Part shown: positions 7,824-15,967 of the stretch, in pieces
Position numbering within the stretch: position 1 is the first letter of the stretch
Layout of the letters: every line of letters starts with the position of its first letter
Origin: Dysgonamonadaceae bacterium
GTDB lineage: Bacteria > Bacteroidota > Bacteroidia > Bacteroidales > Azobacteroidaceae
Direction: 5' to 3'
Length of the DNA: 26,302 nucleotides
Assembly: GCA_031284225.1 (NCBI GenBank)
Contig: JAITAH010000213.1
Span: 1 to 26,302 of the forward strand
The notes under the pieces: model-generated
Told to the model about the DNA's origin: nothing
The model's input: only the letters and a program-made list of their open reading frames with translations
Databases searched by the model: none
Program-made: the position numbers and the translations under genes

Positions 7824-8461
7824 CGGATCAGCGAACGTTTGACTTCGTCCATCGCCGCTTCGCGCCCTAATTCCCATTGCAAAGACGTAACGCCTTTGTC
7901 CGTAAACCCGCAAGGATTCATCAGCCGGAAATAACTTAAATCGGTATTGACATTCAAGGCGAAGCCGTGCATGGTTACGTAACGGCTGCTCCGGACGCCG
8001 ATGGCCGCAATTTTTCGGGCTTTTCCGGGCAGGGCGGCGTCTAACCAAACGCCGGTAGCGCCTGCCAACCGTTCTCCCGGCAATCCGTATTCGGCAATCG
8101 TCTGGATAATCGCTTCTTCTACCCGGTAGATGTAGGTTTTCAGTCCCAAACGGAAATATTCCAAATCCAGAATGGGATAACCGACTAATTGTCCCGGGCC
8201 GTGATAGGTGATATCCCCTCCTCTGTCCACCTGATATAACTCCACTTGCTTCGCTTTCAACGCCGTTTCGGGGAAAAGCAGGTTGGAAAGAAGGCCGTGC
8301 CGACCGACGGTAATCACATGCGGATGTTCGCAAAGGATAAGCCGGTTCGTTACCGGCCGCTGCGCCGTCTTTTGTTGCAGCGCGGTTTCAAACCATTCCT
8401 TTTGCCGTTCGTAAGCCGATGCATAAGGAATCAATCCCCAATCGACAATGTTTATTGACAT
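7793..8461 (-). CDS. lipB: Octanoyltransferase (lipoyl synthesis)
   Basis: A 222-residue cytosolic enzyme that moves octanoate from acyl carrier protein to lipoyl domains, the first step of lipoate assembly. The signature RGGDITYHGPGQLVGYPI spans 80-97 with His87. The catalytic lysine is K150 in RKIAAIGVR, HGFALNVN is at 165-172, and the catalytic cysteine is C184 in NPCGFTDKGVTS. The length is usual for LipB. It is the last gene of the minus-strand operon; its ATG lies inside the 3' end of the DUF3109 gene (10-nt overlap). It overlaps the convergent exbD by 31 bp. No LipA is present in the window. Confidence 0.96.
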   Translation of the reverse strand: MSINIVDWGLIPYASAYERQKEWFETALQQKTAQRPVTNRLILCEHPHVITVGRHGLLSNLLFPETALKAKQVELYQVDRGGDITYHGPGQLVGYPILDLEYFRLGLKTYIYRVEEAIIQTIAEYGLPGERLAGATGVWLDAALPGKARKIAAIGVRSSRYVTMHGFALNVNTDLSYFRLMNPCGFTDKGVTSLQWELGREAAMDEVKRSLIRHFKRLFSAE

Positions 8462-9027
8462 CTGTTTAATTCTTTTGCCGCCCGGCAGAGCGCTTCATAC
8501 CATTCCTCGCCGAACTTCCGAATCAAAGGTTCCTTCAAAAACTGATACGCCCGGACTTGCTTTTTCTTTCCCCACACCTTCGCCGTCCGGCAAACGCTCC
8601 ACCGATGGTAATTAACCGCTCGAAAACCCTTGTAGGTTGCTACGCGAACCGGATAAAGATGACAGGAAATGGGTTTATAAAAATCCGTTTTCCCCGCCCG
8701 GAACGCTTTTTCGATTGCGCAACGGCAAATACCGTCCGCATCGTAACAGGTAAAAACGCAATCTTTTCCGGCAACGATGGAGGTTACGTATTCGCCGTCC
8801 TCATCCGGATAAACGACTCCTTGCTTTTCGATAAGGGCTTGAGCTTCCGGCGATAAATCGTTCCACACAACGGGCAAAACGGCGTTTAAGGCAGACACTT
8901 CGGATGCTTCTACCGGAGCGCCGGCGTCGCCATCCACGCAACAAATGCCTTTGCACGCAGTCAGGTCGCACAAAAAGTATTCTTCCAGAATTTCTTCGCT
9001 GATAATCGTATCTAAGAGTTGCAACAT
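8452..9027 (-). CDS. DUF3109 family cysteine-rich protein
   Basis: A 191-residue protein that I recognise as the DUF3109 group, common in Bacteroidota and of unproven function. It contains about ten cysteines. Clusters are C20 and C25xxxC29C30 near the N-terminus, then CVFTC...GICRC in the middle, then SCHLYP and SVCRT. This resembles the YkgJ/zinc- or iron-cluster-binding style of Cys pattern, so a bound Fe-S cluster or Zn is an inference. There is no signal peptide or membrane segment. It sits between pyrC (16-nt overlap) and lipB (10-nt overlap), so translation is probably coupled. Placement next to lipB, whose pathway needs the Fe-S enzyme LipA, is suggestive only. Confidence 0.82.
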   Translation of the reverse strand: MLQLLDTIISEEILEEYFLCDLTACKGICCVDGDAGAPVEASEVSALNAVLPVVWNDLSPEAQALIEKQGVVYPDEDGEYVTSIVAGKDCVFTCYDADGICRCAIEKAFRAGKTDFYKPISCHLYPVRVATYKGFRAVNYHRWSVCRTAKVWGKKKQVRAYQFLKEPLIRKFGEEWYEALCRAAKELNRCQ

Positions 9028-10349
9028 AGTTCTTTCCCCCGGAAATTTTCGTCGAATCGGCCATTATCGTACGCCAAAACGCCGTTGACAAAAGTTTTTA
9101 CCACTTTGTGCGAAAAAGTCGTTCCTTCCAAGGGCGACCAGCCGCATTTATAAAGCAGATTTTCTTTGCTCACCGTCCACGATTGAAGAGGATCGACTAA
9201 TACCAAATCGGCGTAATAGCCTTCGCGGATATAGCCCCGGCCGGCCACGCCGAACAACTCCGCCGGCGCGTGGCACATTTTTTCCGCCACTAATTCCGGC
9301 GTAAATACACCCTGACGGCACAATTCAAGCATCACCGTCAAAGCGTGTTGCACCATGGGAGCGCCCGACGGCGCTTGCAGGTAAGAGCCTTGTTTTTCTT
9401 CCCAAGCGTGCGGAGCATGATCGGTTGCCACCACATCCAACCGGCCGTCGATCAATGCCCGGCGCAACGCGTCGCGATCGGCTTTCGTTTTGATGGCCGG
9501 ATTCCATTGGATGCGGTTTCCCAAGCGGGCGTAATCTTCGTCCGAAAACCACAGGTGATGCACGCAGACTTCGCCGGTGATTCGTTTCTCTTTCAGCGGT
9601 TGGGCTTTCAGTAATTCCATTTCCTTCGCGGTGGATAAATGAAACAAATGCAAGCGCGTCCGGTATTTTTCAGCGAGGGCGACCGCCGCGCTCGACGAGG
9701 TATAGCAGGCTTCGCCGCTGCGAATCTTCGGATGAAACGATACGTCCAGATTTTCGCCGAATTCTTGCAGGTATTTTGCTTTGTTGGCGCGAATAAGGAC
9801 TTCATTTTCGCAATGCACCTCTACGATTTTATGTACGCTCGAAAAAATCTTTTTCAGCGTATCCGGATCATCCACCAGCATATTGCCGGTCGATGAACCC
9901 ATGAACACCTTGACGGCCGCCGCCCGCGCCGCCCCCGGTTTCATCAGTTCCGGTAAATTATCGTTGGTTGCGCCGATGGCAAACGCATAATTGGCGAACG
10001 ATTCCCGCGCCGCCCGCTCAAACTTATCGTTTAATGCCTCGACCGTAACGGTTTGCGGAAGCGTATTAGGCATATCTATAAACGAAGTAACGCCGCCGGC
10101 AACCGCCGCCCGCGATTCGCTGCGAATATCGCCTTTGTGCGTCAAACCCGGCTCGCGGAAATGTACCTGATCGTCGATCAAGCCGGGCAATAATAAGAGG
10201 CCGGTAGCGTCGATGGTTTGAGCGCCGGGAACAGAAAGCAGGGAACTCGACGAAGAATCTATCTTCATTATCCGTTCGCCTTCGATGAATACATCGGCCC
10301 GGCGGCGAACGCCTTCGTTAACGAGGGTTGCGTTCCGGATAATAATCAT
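9012..10349 (-). CDS. pyrC: Dihydroorotase
   Basis: A 445-residue amidohydrolase that closes carbamoyl-aspartate to dihydroorotate in pyrimidine synthesis. The metal-binding motif DDQVHFREPGLTHKGD is at 59-74 (H63, R65). FIDMPNT at 90-96, VKVFMGSST at 147-155 with a candidate bridging lysine, HHLWFSD at 264-270 and ATDHAPH at 308-314 with the catalytic Asp are also present. The length and these motifs place it in the long class I dihydroorotase group rather than the short E. coli PyrC type. Allantoinase/hydantoinase is the main alternative, but HFREPG favours dihydroorotase. It overlaps the glycosyltransferase stop by 4 nt (ATGA) and the DUF3109 start by 16 nt. Confidence 0.93.
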   Translation of the reverse strand: MIIIRNATLVNEGVRRRADVFIEGERIMKIDSSSSSLLSVPGAQTIDATGLLLLPGLIDDQVHFREPGLTHKGDIRSESRAAVAGGVTSFIDMPNTLPQTVTVEALNDKFERAARESFANYAFAIGATNDNLPELMKPGAARAAAVKVFMGSSTGNMLVDDPDTLKKIFSSVHKIVEVHCENEVLIRANKAKYLQEFGENLDVSFHPKIRSGEACYTSSSAAVALAEKYRTRLHLFHLSTAKEMELLKAQPLKEKRITGEVCVHHLWFSDEDYARLGNRIQWNPAIKTKADRDALRRALIDGRLDVVATDHAPHAWEEKQGSYLQAPSGAPMVQHALTVMLELCRQGVFTPELVAEKMCHAPAELFGVAGRGYIREGYYADLVLVDPLQSWTVSKENLLYKCGWSPLEGTTFSHKVVKTFVNGVLAYDNGRFDENFRGKELCCNS

Positions 10350-11083
10350 TTCTTTTGGGGATAGGTATGGAACAAACTGTATCCTTTTAACCAGATAACG
10401 CCGAAAAAGGCTTCGCCGAAGATGCTGCCGCTCATTTTAGAAACGCCTGCTACCCGGTTAACAAAAATGATAGGAATTTCCTTGATCGTGAATCCGCATT
10501 TGTAAGTCGTATATTTCATTTCGATTTGAAAAGCATAGCCTTTAAACCGGATGTTGTCCAAAGCGACGGTTTCCAAAACTTGCCGCCGGTAACAGACGAA
10601 ACCGGCCGTCGTATCGTTGATTTTCAATCCGGATACAAGTTGCACGTATTTGGAAGCGCCATACGACATCAATACTCTGGACAGCGGCCAGTTCACCACA
10701 TTCACGCCGGTGATATACCGCGAACCGATGGCCAGATCCGCTCCTTCATCCGAACAAGCGTTGTAGAGGCGAATTAAATCGTCCGGATGATGGGAAAAAT
10801 CGGCGTCCATCTCGAACACATAGTCATAATGGCGCTGCAAGGCCCACTTGAAACCGGCGATGTAAGCCGTTCCCAAACCCTGTTTGCCGGCGCGTTCGAG
10901 CAGGTGCAGCCGGTCGGGAAATTCGGTTTGCAGGGTTTTTACGATAAGAGCCGTGCCGTCCGGCGAACCATCGTCGATGACCAGCAAATCGAACGGCTTT
11001 TCCAAAGAAAATACCTTACGAATCATCATTTCGATATTTTCCTTTTCGTTGTAGGTAGGGATAATAACGATACTGTCTGTCAT
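10346..11083 (-). CDS. Family 2 glycosyltransferase, polyprenol monophosphomannose synthase-like
   Basis: A 245-residue GT2 enzyme resembling DPM1, which transfers mannose (or another hexose) from its GDP sugar to a polyprenyl phosphate. The visible motifs are IIPTYNEKENI at 7-17, LLVIDDGSPDGT at 33-44, GLGTAYIAGFKWA at 69-81, the metal-binding EMDADFSHHP at 91-100, and GSRYITG at 120-126. It lacks the C-terminal membrane segments of some bacterial Dpm proteins, so it is probably peripheral. It heads an operon with pyrC, DUF3109 and lipB and has its own promoter 20 bp upstream. A lipid-linked sugar donor for surface glycans or protein O-glycosylation is plausible. The sugar cannot be decided from sequence alone. 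Confidence 0.88.
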   Translation of the reverse strand: MTDSIVIIPTYNEKENIEMMIRKVFSLEKPFDLLVIDDGSPDGTALIVKTLQTEFPDRLHLLERAGKQGLGTAYIAGFKWALQRHYDYVFEMDADFSHHPDDLIRLYNACSDEGADLAIGSRYITGVNVVNWPLSRVLMSYGASKYVQLVSGLKINDTTAGFVCYRRQVLETVALDNIRFKGYAFQIEMKYTTYKCGFTIKEIPIIFVNRVAGVSKMSGSIFGEAFFGVIWLKGYSLFHTYPQKK

Positions 11084-11102
11084 ACCTCTTTACATTTTGC
11101 AT

Positions 11103-11133
11103 CAAAGGTAAGGATTATATCGTAGTTGTGCAA
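11103..11133 (-). promoter_or_regulatory. Predicted promoter of the glycosyltransferase-pyrC-DUF3109-lipB operon
   Basis: On the minus strand, TTG (11133-11131), 20 nt, then TACCTTTG (11110-11103). This is a near-ideal Bacteroidota promoter. The ATG at 11083 follows within 20 bp, so the leader is very short. It lies on the operon side of the repeat array, so the operon does not need transcription through the repeats. Confidence 0.65.
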
Positions 11134-11246
11134 GGCGGATGAAGCGCCCATTTCGCTCATTGCAAAGAAAAGGTAGAACGCGCCACCACACTTTTTTTTA
11201 TTAAGTTGATAATAATATCTATAGATAAAATATATCGTCCTTTTTA

Positions 11247-11645
11247 GGAAGACAACGCGCGCTGCGCGGAAGACAACGCGGCACGCGGGGAAGACAACGC
11301 AGCACGCGGGGAAGACAACGCAACACGCGGGGAAGACAACGCAACACGCGGGGAAGACAACGCGACACGCGGGGAAGACAACGCGGCATTGCGGAACGAC
11401 AACGCAACATTGCGGAACAATAACGCGGCGTTGCGGAACAATAACGCAACATTGCGGAACAATAACGCGGCATTGCGGAACAATAACGCAACATTGCGGA
11501 ACGACAACGCAACCTTGCGGAACAATAACGCGGCCTTGCGGAACAATAACGCGGCATTGCGGAACAATAACGCAACCTTGCGGAACAATAACGCAACCTT
11601 GCGGAACAATAACGCGGCGTTGCGGAACAATAACGCAACGTTGCA
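11247..11645. repeat. Minisatellite: 19 tandem copies of a 21-bp unit
   Basis: Exactly 399 bp, that is 19 x 21 bp, by direct reading. Units 1-7 begin GGAAGACAACGC and units 8-19 begin GAACRAYAACGC (units 8 and 13 read GACAA, the rest AATAA). Each unit holds a small palindrome, CGC-RR-C-N-TTGCG in the second group and CGC...GCG in the first, separated by a 9-nt purine-rich spacer. Because 21 is divisible by 3, long frames are open on both strands: heptads like LRNNNAT on plus, LFRNVAL or CSARLRY on minus. None has a convincing ATG start, so I treat it as non-coding. The rest of the 587-bp gap 11084-11670 holds the operon promoter at 11103-11133 and an AT-rich stretch at 11190-11246. Confidence 0.97.
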
Positions 11646-11670
11646 GAACACCCCCTATTCAGCCTTTTTT

Positions 11671-12789
11671 TTATTCCGTTACCGGGAAGTAATACCGTGT
11701 CCGATATTCCGGCGTCAATTCCGGGTGGAACACCGCTATCAAATCCCGCAATACCCAATCGGGATGGAGTGGCAGATTCTGATAATAATTCGGCGTTTTG
11801 AAGGTATTACAAGCATAAATCTTCCGCTTTTTGTAGGCGTCGAACAACGTATAATTCGCGTATTCGGACGCCAATTGCCTGTAAGTCATCTCCTGCGAAC
11901 CGTAATACTTGAACAGCCAAAAATCGGCATGGCCGGCGCGGTCTAACACCGTTTCAAAGGCGAAGGGAATCGATCCGGCGTCGGTATTGTCGCCAAAAAC
12001 ATAATCGGCGCCCGCATCGTGCAGCAGATTAGCAAAATAACTTTTCCCGCCGGGCATATACCAAAAATCGCCGTACTTTTTTTCCGCAAACACGGTGGGA
12101 CGGTAAGACACGGTATCCGTCCCTGTTTTCAACTCGTTATAAGCATGAACCGTCGCCTCAAACAGGGAATCGGCCAAGGCTTGTTTATCGAACAGCAGTC
12201 CCAGAAAACGCACCCATTCGGCTTGCCCCAGAGGATGATTTTCCATCCACTCCAGACAGGGGATGGCGGGCGCCGTCAACTTTCCCAAAGCCCCGGCGCC
12301 GGCTTCATTGACCGGATTCGTAATAAGGGCTTCCGGCGACAAAAGAAGCAGCTTTTCAATGTCCGGTTGCGACGCCCGTCCGATATCCTGTATGGCGCCA
12401 TTCGCTATTCCGGATTGAATAAACGGAATGTCAATGTATTCCGGCTCAGCCACTCCTGCCAGCGACGGCAGGACGTTCAGTTCGTTCAACACGCCGCATA
12501 CGACCGACGAGAAAACGACGGTCTTTTCCAGCGGAGTGCGCACCACCGTTCCGGACGGCAATTCCGAAGGCAATTCCCGGTTTTTAGGAACCAGAATGTA
12601 GGTTTGTAAAATATCACTATGCCAGGGATTTTTGATTGACACAAGTTTAAAATCGGCATGCGATTCGATTTGAAATCCCTGGGCATAGTAGATACGGTCG
12701 CGGCAGGCCTGATCCGCTCGCTCCTGCGGTTTCTTTTGGCAGGAAAAGAGCAGTAAACAGGCAATGACAGATAGAATACGGAGCTTCAT
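11671..12789 (-). CDS. btuF: BtuF-like ABC transporter substrate-binding lipoprotein
   Basis: A 372-residue lipoprotein. The N-terminus MKLRILSVIACLLLFSC is a type II signal with lipid-modified C17. The body fits the helical-backbone (cluster A, Peripla_BP_2) binding proteins for cobalamin, haem or siderophores. A segment TVVFSSVVCGVLNELN starts the first lobe, IQDIGRASQPDIEKLLLLSPEALI (about 137-160) is the classic 'G-x-P-D-E-x-I-x-x-L-x-P-D-L-V' region, and a GGKSYFANLLHDAGADYV segment lies in the second lobe. It is the third gene after a cobalamin riboswitch, 11 bp after the btuG-like gene, so B12 is the likely ligand. No permease or ATPase gene follows; the 21-bp repeat array begins about 25 bp beyond the stop. 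Confidence 0.8.
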   Translation of the reverse strand: MKLRILSVIACLLLFSCQKKPQERADQACRDRIYYAQGFQIESHADFKLVSIKNPWHSDILQTYILVPKNRELPSELPSGTVVRTPLEKTVVFSSVVCGVLNELNVLPSLAGVAEPEYIDIPFIQSGIANGAIQDIGRASQPDIEKLLLLSPEALITNPVNEAGAGALGKLTAPAIPCLEWMENHPLGQAEWVRFLGLLFDKQALADSLFEATVHAYNELKTGTDTVSYRPTVFAEKKYGDFWYMPGGKSYFANLLHDAGADYVFGDNTDAGSIPFAFETVLDRAGHADFWLFKYYGSQEMTYRQLASEYANYTLFDAYKKRKIYACNTFKTPNYYQNLPLHPDWVLRDLIAVFHPELTPEYRTRYYFPVTE

Positions 12790-12800
12790 GAAGGGTTAGG

Positions 12801-13904
12801 TTAATAAAAAACGACTTTGCAAGGACTGATTCCTACCGTCAATGTACCGGTTTTCCTTCCCTGCGGATCGAAAATATAGACGTTTCCCGGATTGGCATAA
12901 TCGCCCGCATCCATCAGATAGATTTCTTTCGTAACCGGAGCAATGGCTATTCCATAGGGGGCAACCAGTGGCGTATTATCGGTAATCAAGGGAGAAGGAT
13001 TCGGATACGATTCGCCCCTTTCATCGAATTTCCCATAAGTCAGTTTAACCGACCAGTCTGTTGGATCGTAAGTTACATCGTAATAATAAACGTATCCATC
13101 TTCCCAAACAAAATCCGCTTTGGGATAGCTTCCCAGTGTGGTTACCGTATTATTTGTCAGATCTATCCGCTGAAATCCGCCGGGGATATCGTTGAAATTA
13201 CCCTGATAGTTCAAGTAAAGATAATTTTCCTTGCCTGCTTTTACAAAATTCGGATTCAGGCCGACTTCAATTTTCGTTTCTTCTTCAAACGTGGCCGGAT
13301 TGATTACAGATACCGTTTTATCCGACCCATAACCGGAATTGGCTACGTACAACTTGCCGTTGTAGGAGCAGGCGGCAATGCCTTCGGGATTCGCGCCCAC
13401 TTTGAGGCTTTTTTCTATTGCGAGGGAAGTCGTATCAATGCGGGCAACCGTACCGTCGGTCGAACAGGTTACATACACTTTTCCGTCGTAAGCGGCTAAA
13501 TAACGGGGATTACGCGGTTTATTTTCACTGTCTTCCAAAACAATTTTACCCAGGGTTTGCTTGGTTTCCGGATTCAATACGCGAATGTAGCTGGAATTGG
13601 AAACAACGATATACAATTTATTGCCGTAACGAATCATATCCTGTCCCAAATCGCCCAACGGTTCGGTTTCTCCCGGCCGGTTGGGATCCGGAAAGGTTAC
13701 CTGCGAAACAGTTTTGCTTTCCGGATCGTAAAACGAAAGGCTTGCATTATTCTGCATATTCTCACCCTGATTCAAAATAAAAATGCCGTGTAAGGCTTGG
13801 GGCGTTTCCGGATCCGGTAAAGGAGTCGATTCACAAGCAACAATGCCTGCCAGCACGAAGCAAAAACAAGCCATTTTCAACAATTTAATTCCTGATTTCA
13901 TCAT
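12801..13904 (-). CDS. btuG: BtuG-like surface cobalamin-binding beta-propeller lipoprotein
   Basis: A 367-residue lipoprotein with signal sequence to C24 (IVAC). Acidic residues lie after the cysteine (ESTPLPDPE), compatible with surface export in Bacteroidota. The mature part is built of repeated beta-propeller blades of the YncE/DUF5074 kind. Recurrent units read like 'GKLYVANSGYGSDKTVSVINPATFEEETKI', 'KLYIVVSNSSYIRVLNPETKQ' and 'KVYVTCSTDGTVARIDTT'. In Bacteroides, BtuG proteins of this fold bind B12 very tightly and sit on BtuB as a lid. Here the gene follows btuB by 66 bp under a cobalamin riboswitch, which supports the same role. Loss of the riboswitch context would leave only a generic propeller call. 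Confidence 0.8.
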   Translation of the reverse strand: MMKSGIKLLKMACFCFVLAGIVACESTPLPDPETPQALHGIFILNQGENMQNNASLSFYDPESKTVSQVTFPDPNRPGETEPLGDLGQDMIRYGNKLYIVVSNSSYIRVLNPETKQTLGKIVLEDSENKPRNPRYLAAYDGKVYVTCSTDGTVARIDTTSLAIEKSLKVGANPEGIAACSYNGKLYVANSGYGSDKTVSVINPATFEEETKIEVGLNPNFVKAGKENYLYLNYQGNFNDIPGGFQRIDLTNNTVTTLGSYPKADFVWEDGYVYYYDVTYDPTDWSVKLTYGKFDERGESYPNPSPLITDNTPLVAPYGIAIAPVTKEIYLMDAGDYANPGNVYIFDPQGRKTGTLTVGISPCKVVFY

Positions 13905-13970
13905 TTAAAATTTAATTTATTAGTAGATATAAAAAAACTCATCATTAACCATTAACCATTAATCGCTTCC

Positions 13971-15929
13971 TTAGTACGTAAATTTCAATCCCATGCGAAA
14001 CGACCGTCCCGGCATCGGATAAGCGTGCACCACTTCATAAAGCCGGTTGGTCAGATTCAAACATTCGGCGGAAACATGCAGGCGACAGGTTTTGTACCGA
14101 ATGTCTTTTGTCAGGGAAAAACCGTGATCGGCATACGCTCCGACCAGCGATTCCCACGACAACGTTTCGTTATAATACCGATGGCCGCAATAGACCAGAT
14201 GGTAATTCAAATTGCACCAAGGCGTTTTCAGCGTAGCTAACGCCGAGGCAAAATGACGCGGCGTATAGCGCAACAGTTGTTTTTTTTCATTCAGCGCTTC
14301 CTGACGGGTATAATTCCCGCTGATTTCTGTCGAAAAACCGGACGAGAAACGGATATGCGTCGCCACATTCACATCGAATCCCCGGAGGTCGGCTTTCCCG
14401 TAATTTTGAACCGACCACAAAGCCAAACTGCTCAGCGGAACCGCTATGATTTTGTTTTCCACCTGATTATAATAAGCGTCTATGGAAAACGACCATCCAA
14501 AGGCTTCGTTGACCGAAGCAACCCACAGCGCTCCGATATTGTATTGATGAGCATTTTCGGGCTTCAAATTTGTATTAGGTAAAGAGGGAAAATAAATATC
14601 GGAAAAAGTCGGCAAACGGTAGGTGTTCCGATAAGAAGCCCGCAGACGAACCGGCCACTGTCCGACCGGCTGCACCGACAAACCGGCCGACGGAGAAAAG
14701 CGCCAATGATTTTTTGCCAACCGATTTCCGGAAGAAGATTCCCCGATGGCCTGAAACAATCCGCTCCCATTCACTGTCAAACGGGCGATTTCGTATTTCG
14801 CAGACAGGGCGCTCAACCACGTAGTACGCGAAGGAAAATAACTTTTATCTTTGTGAATAGCGCGGAAATTCCCCACACTTCCATCATTCGCCCAAGAGAT
14901 GGAAACTTGTTCCGACCACCGGTAGAGCAATGCAGCGCTCAGGTAAGCCTCCCGCTGATTATAGCGGCTTCCTCTATCGGGATACAAGCTATTGGCGTAT
15001 TGCAGGGCAGTAACCCCGTATTTCAGGTTCGACAGCAGCGACCAGCGGCCGTTCAACGTTTGTTTATAGGAAGTTTGGACAAAAGCCGTCCGGTCTTTCA
15101 TGTTTTCGCCGGCATAGTCGGTTACTGAAATCGCCGCGCCGGGGATATTCCGATCGGAATCATAATAATAGGCTTTAACTCCCACCTGTCCGCCGTTGGG
15201 TAATTTTCCGGTCAAGTTGCCTTCCCATTTCCGGTTTTCCACTTCCGAGTGGTTTCGCCGCCGTTTTTCCCCTGCAATTTGAAAAGGATAATTGCCTTCC
15301 GAATTTAACAGTTCGCCGGAAACATTCCACACGAATGTCTTGCCCAGCGCCCGGCTATACGAAGCAAACGGATTCATCATTTTCCATGAACCGGTTCTCA
15401 AACCGGCTTTTATTTCGTCCCGACGAGTATCGGAAGGGACAAAAGTCTGTGTAGCAATTTGAATTAATCCGCCCAGCGCCCGGTTTCGCGCCGGCTGAAA
15501 AATATCGTCATGATTTCCGGTAGTCAAACGGATTTGAGACAGGTTATCCACCGGAAATCGTCCCAAATCAATCTGTCCGGTCTGGTAATCCGAAACGGTA
15601 ACGCCGTCGTAAGCCACCGTTGTGTAATTAGCTCCCAGACTACGGATCGAAACAGTTTTCAGCCCCCCCACTCCACCGTAATCCTTTACTTGAATACCCG
15701 AAAAATATTTAACAGCATCAGCCACCTGCAAAGCGCCCATCCTTTCCAGTTTATCGGTCGATAAAGTTTGCAGCGGCGCCGTTGTCAGGAACGACGAAAG
15801 CGGAAGGGAAGACCGAATCTCCACTTCCTTCAAATCGTGTGAGGGAACACTATCCCGTTGCATCCCGGAAAGAGGCGCAAACCACACGAAACCCAAAATA
15901 ACCAAGAGGATATGTTTTACCATAATCAT
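13971..15929 (-). CDS. btuB: TonB-dependent outer-membrane cobalamin receptor
   Basis: A 652-residue TonB-dependent receptor. It has a signal peptide (about 1-22), a candidate TonB box EVEIRS at 35-40, and a plug domain at about 50-165. The plug includes VADAVKYFSGIQVKDYGGVGGLKTVSIRSLGANYTTVAYDG-type motifs. A long beta-barrel ends in an aromatic residue (GLKFTY). The length is close to BtuB (about 600-650) and far below SusC proteins (about 1000), with no carboxypeptidase-like extension. The cobalamin riboswitch directly upstream and the BtuG-like gene downstream identify B12 or another corrinoid as the substrate. Two starts are possible (ATG 15929 and ATG 15923), differing by two residues. 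Confidence 0.92.
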   Translation of the reverse strand: MIMVKHILLVILGFVWFAPLSGMQRDSVPSHDLKEVEIRSSLPLSSFLTTAPLQTLSTDKLERMGALQVADAVKYFSGIQVKDYGGVGGLKTVSIRSLGANYTTVAYDGVTVSDYQTGQIDLGRFPVDNLSQIRLTTGNHDDIFQPARNRALGGLIQIATQTFVPSDTRRDEIKAGLRTGSWKMMNPFASYSRALGKTFVWNVSGELLNSEGNYPFQIAGEKRRRNHSEVENRKWEGNLTGKLPNGGQVGVKAYYYDSDRNIPGAAISVTDYAGENMKDRTAFVQTSYKQTLNGRWSLLSNLKYGVTALQYANSLYPDRGSRYNQREAYLSAALLYRWSEQVSISWANDGSVGNFRAIHKDKSYFPSRTTWLSALSAKYEIARLTVNGSGLFQAIGESSSGNRLAKNHWRFSPSAGLSVQPVGQWPVRLRASYRNTYRLPTFSDIYFPSLPNTNLKPENAHQYNIGALWVASVNEAFGWSFSIDAYYNQVENKIIAVPLSSLALWSVQNYGKADLRGFDVNVATHIRFSSGFSTEISGNYTRQEALNEKKQLLRYTPRHFASALATLKTPWCNLNYHLVYCGHRYYNETLSWESLVGAYADHGFSLTKDIRYKTCRLHVSAECLNLTNRLYEVVHAYPMPGRSFRMGLKFTY

Positions 15930-15941
15930 CTATCCTTTTCC

Positions 15942-15955
15942 TCGAAGGCGTTCGA
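15942..15955 (-). promoter_or_regulatory. Small hairpin between riboswitch and btuB start
   Basis: TCGAA-CGCC-TTCGA forms a perfect 5-bp stem with a 4-nt loop just after the aptamer and 13 bp before the ATG. It may be the expression-platform stem (P13-like) that pairs with the aptamer when B12 binds. This is inference from position. Confidence 0.35.
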
Positions 15956-15967
15956 TATGAATACTGA

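Noticed and set aside
11247..11645. CRISPR array
   Set aside because: The units are directly adjacent with near-identical 'spacers' of 9 nt, so there are no unique spacers, and there are no cas genes.
11219..11758. Minus-strand frames of 179 and 135 codons across the repeat array
   Set aside because: Same period artefact; low-complexity Cys/Arg/Leu heptads with no signal, no start context and no similarity to known families.
11389..11946. A 185-codon plus-strand frame through the repeat array and antisense to the btuF-like gene
   Set aside because: It opens at TTG inside the repeats, the period of 21 makes open frames automatic, and its second half is the reverse of a real lipoprotein gene.
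13944..13962. Short direct repeat ATTAACC in front of the btuG-like gene
   Set aside because: Only two and a half 7-bp copies in an AT-rich spacer; not distinguishable from chance.
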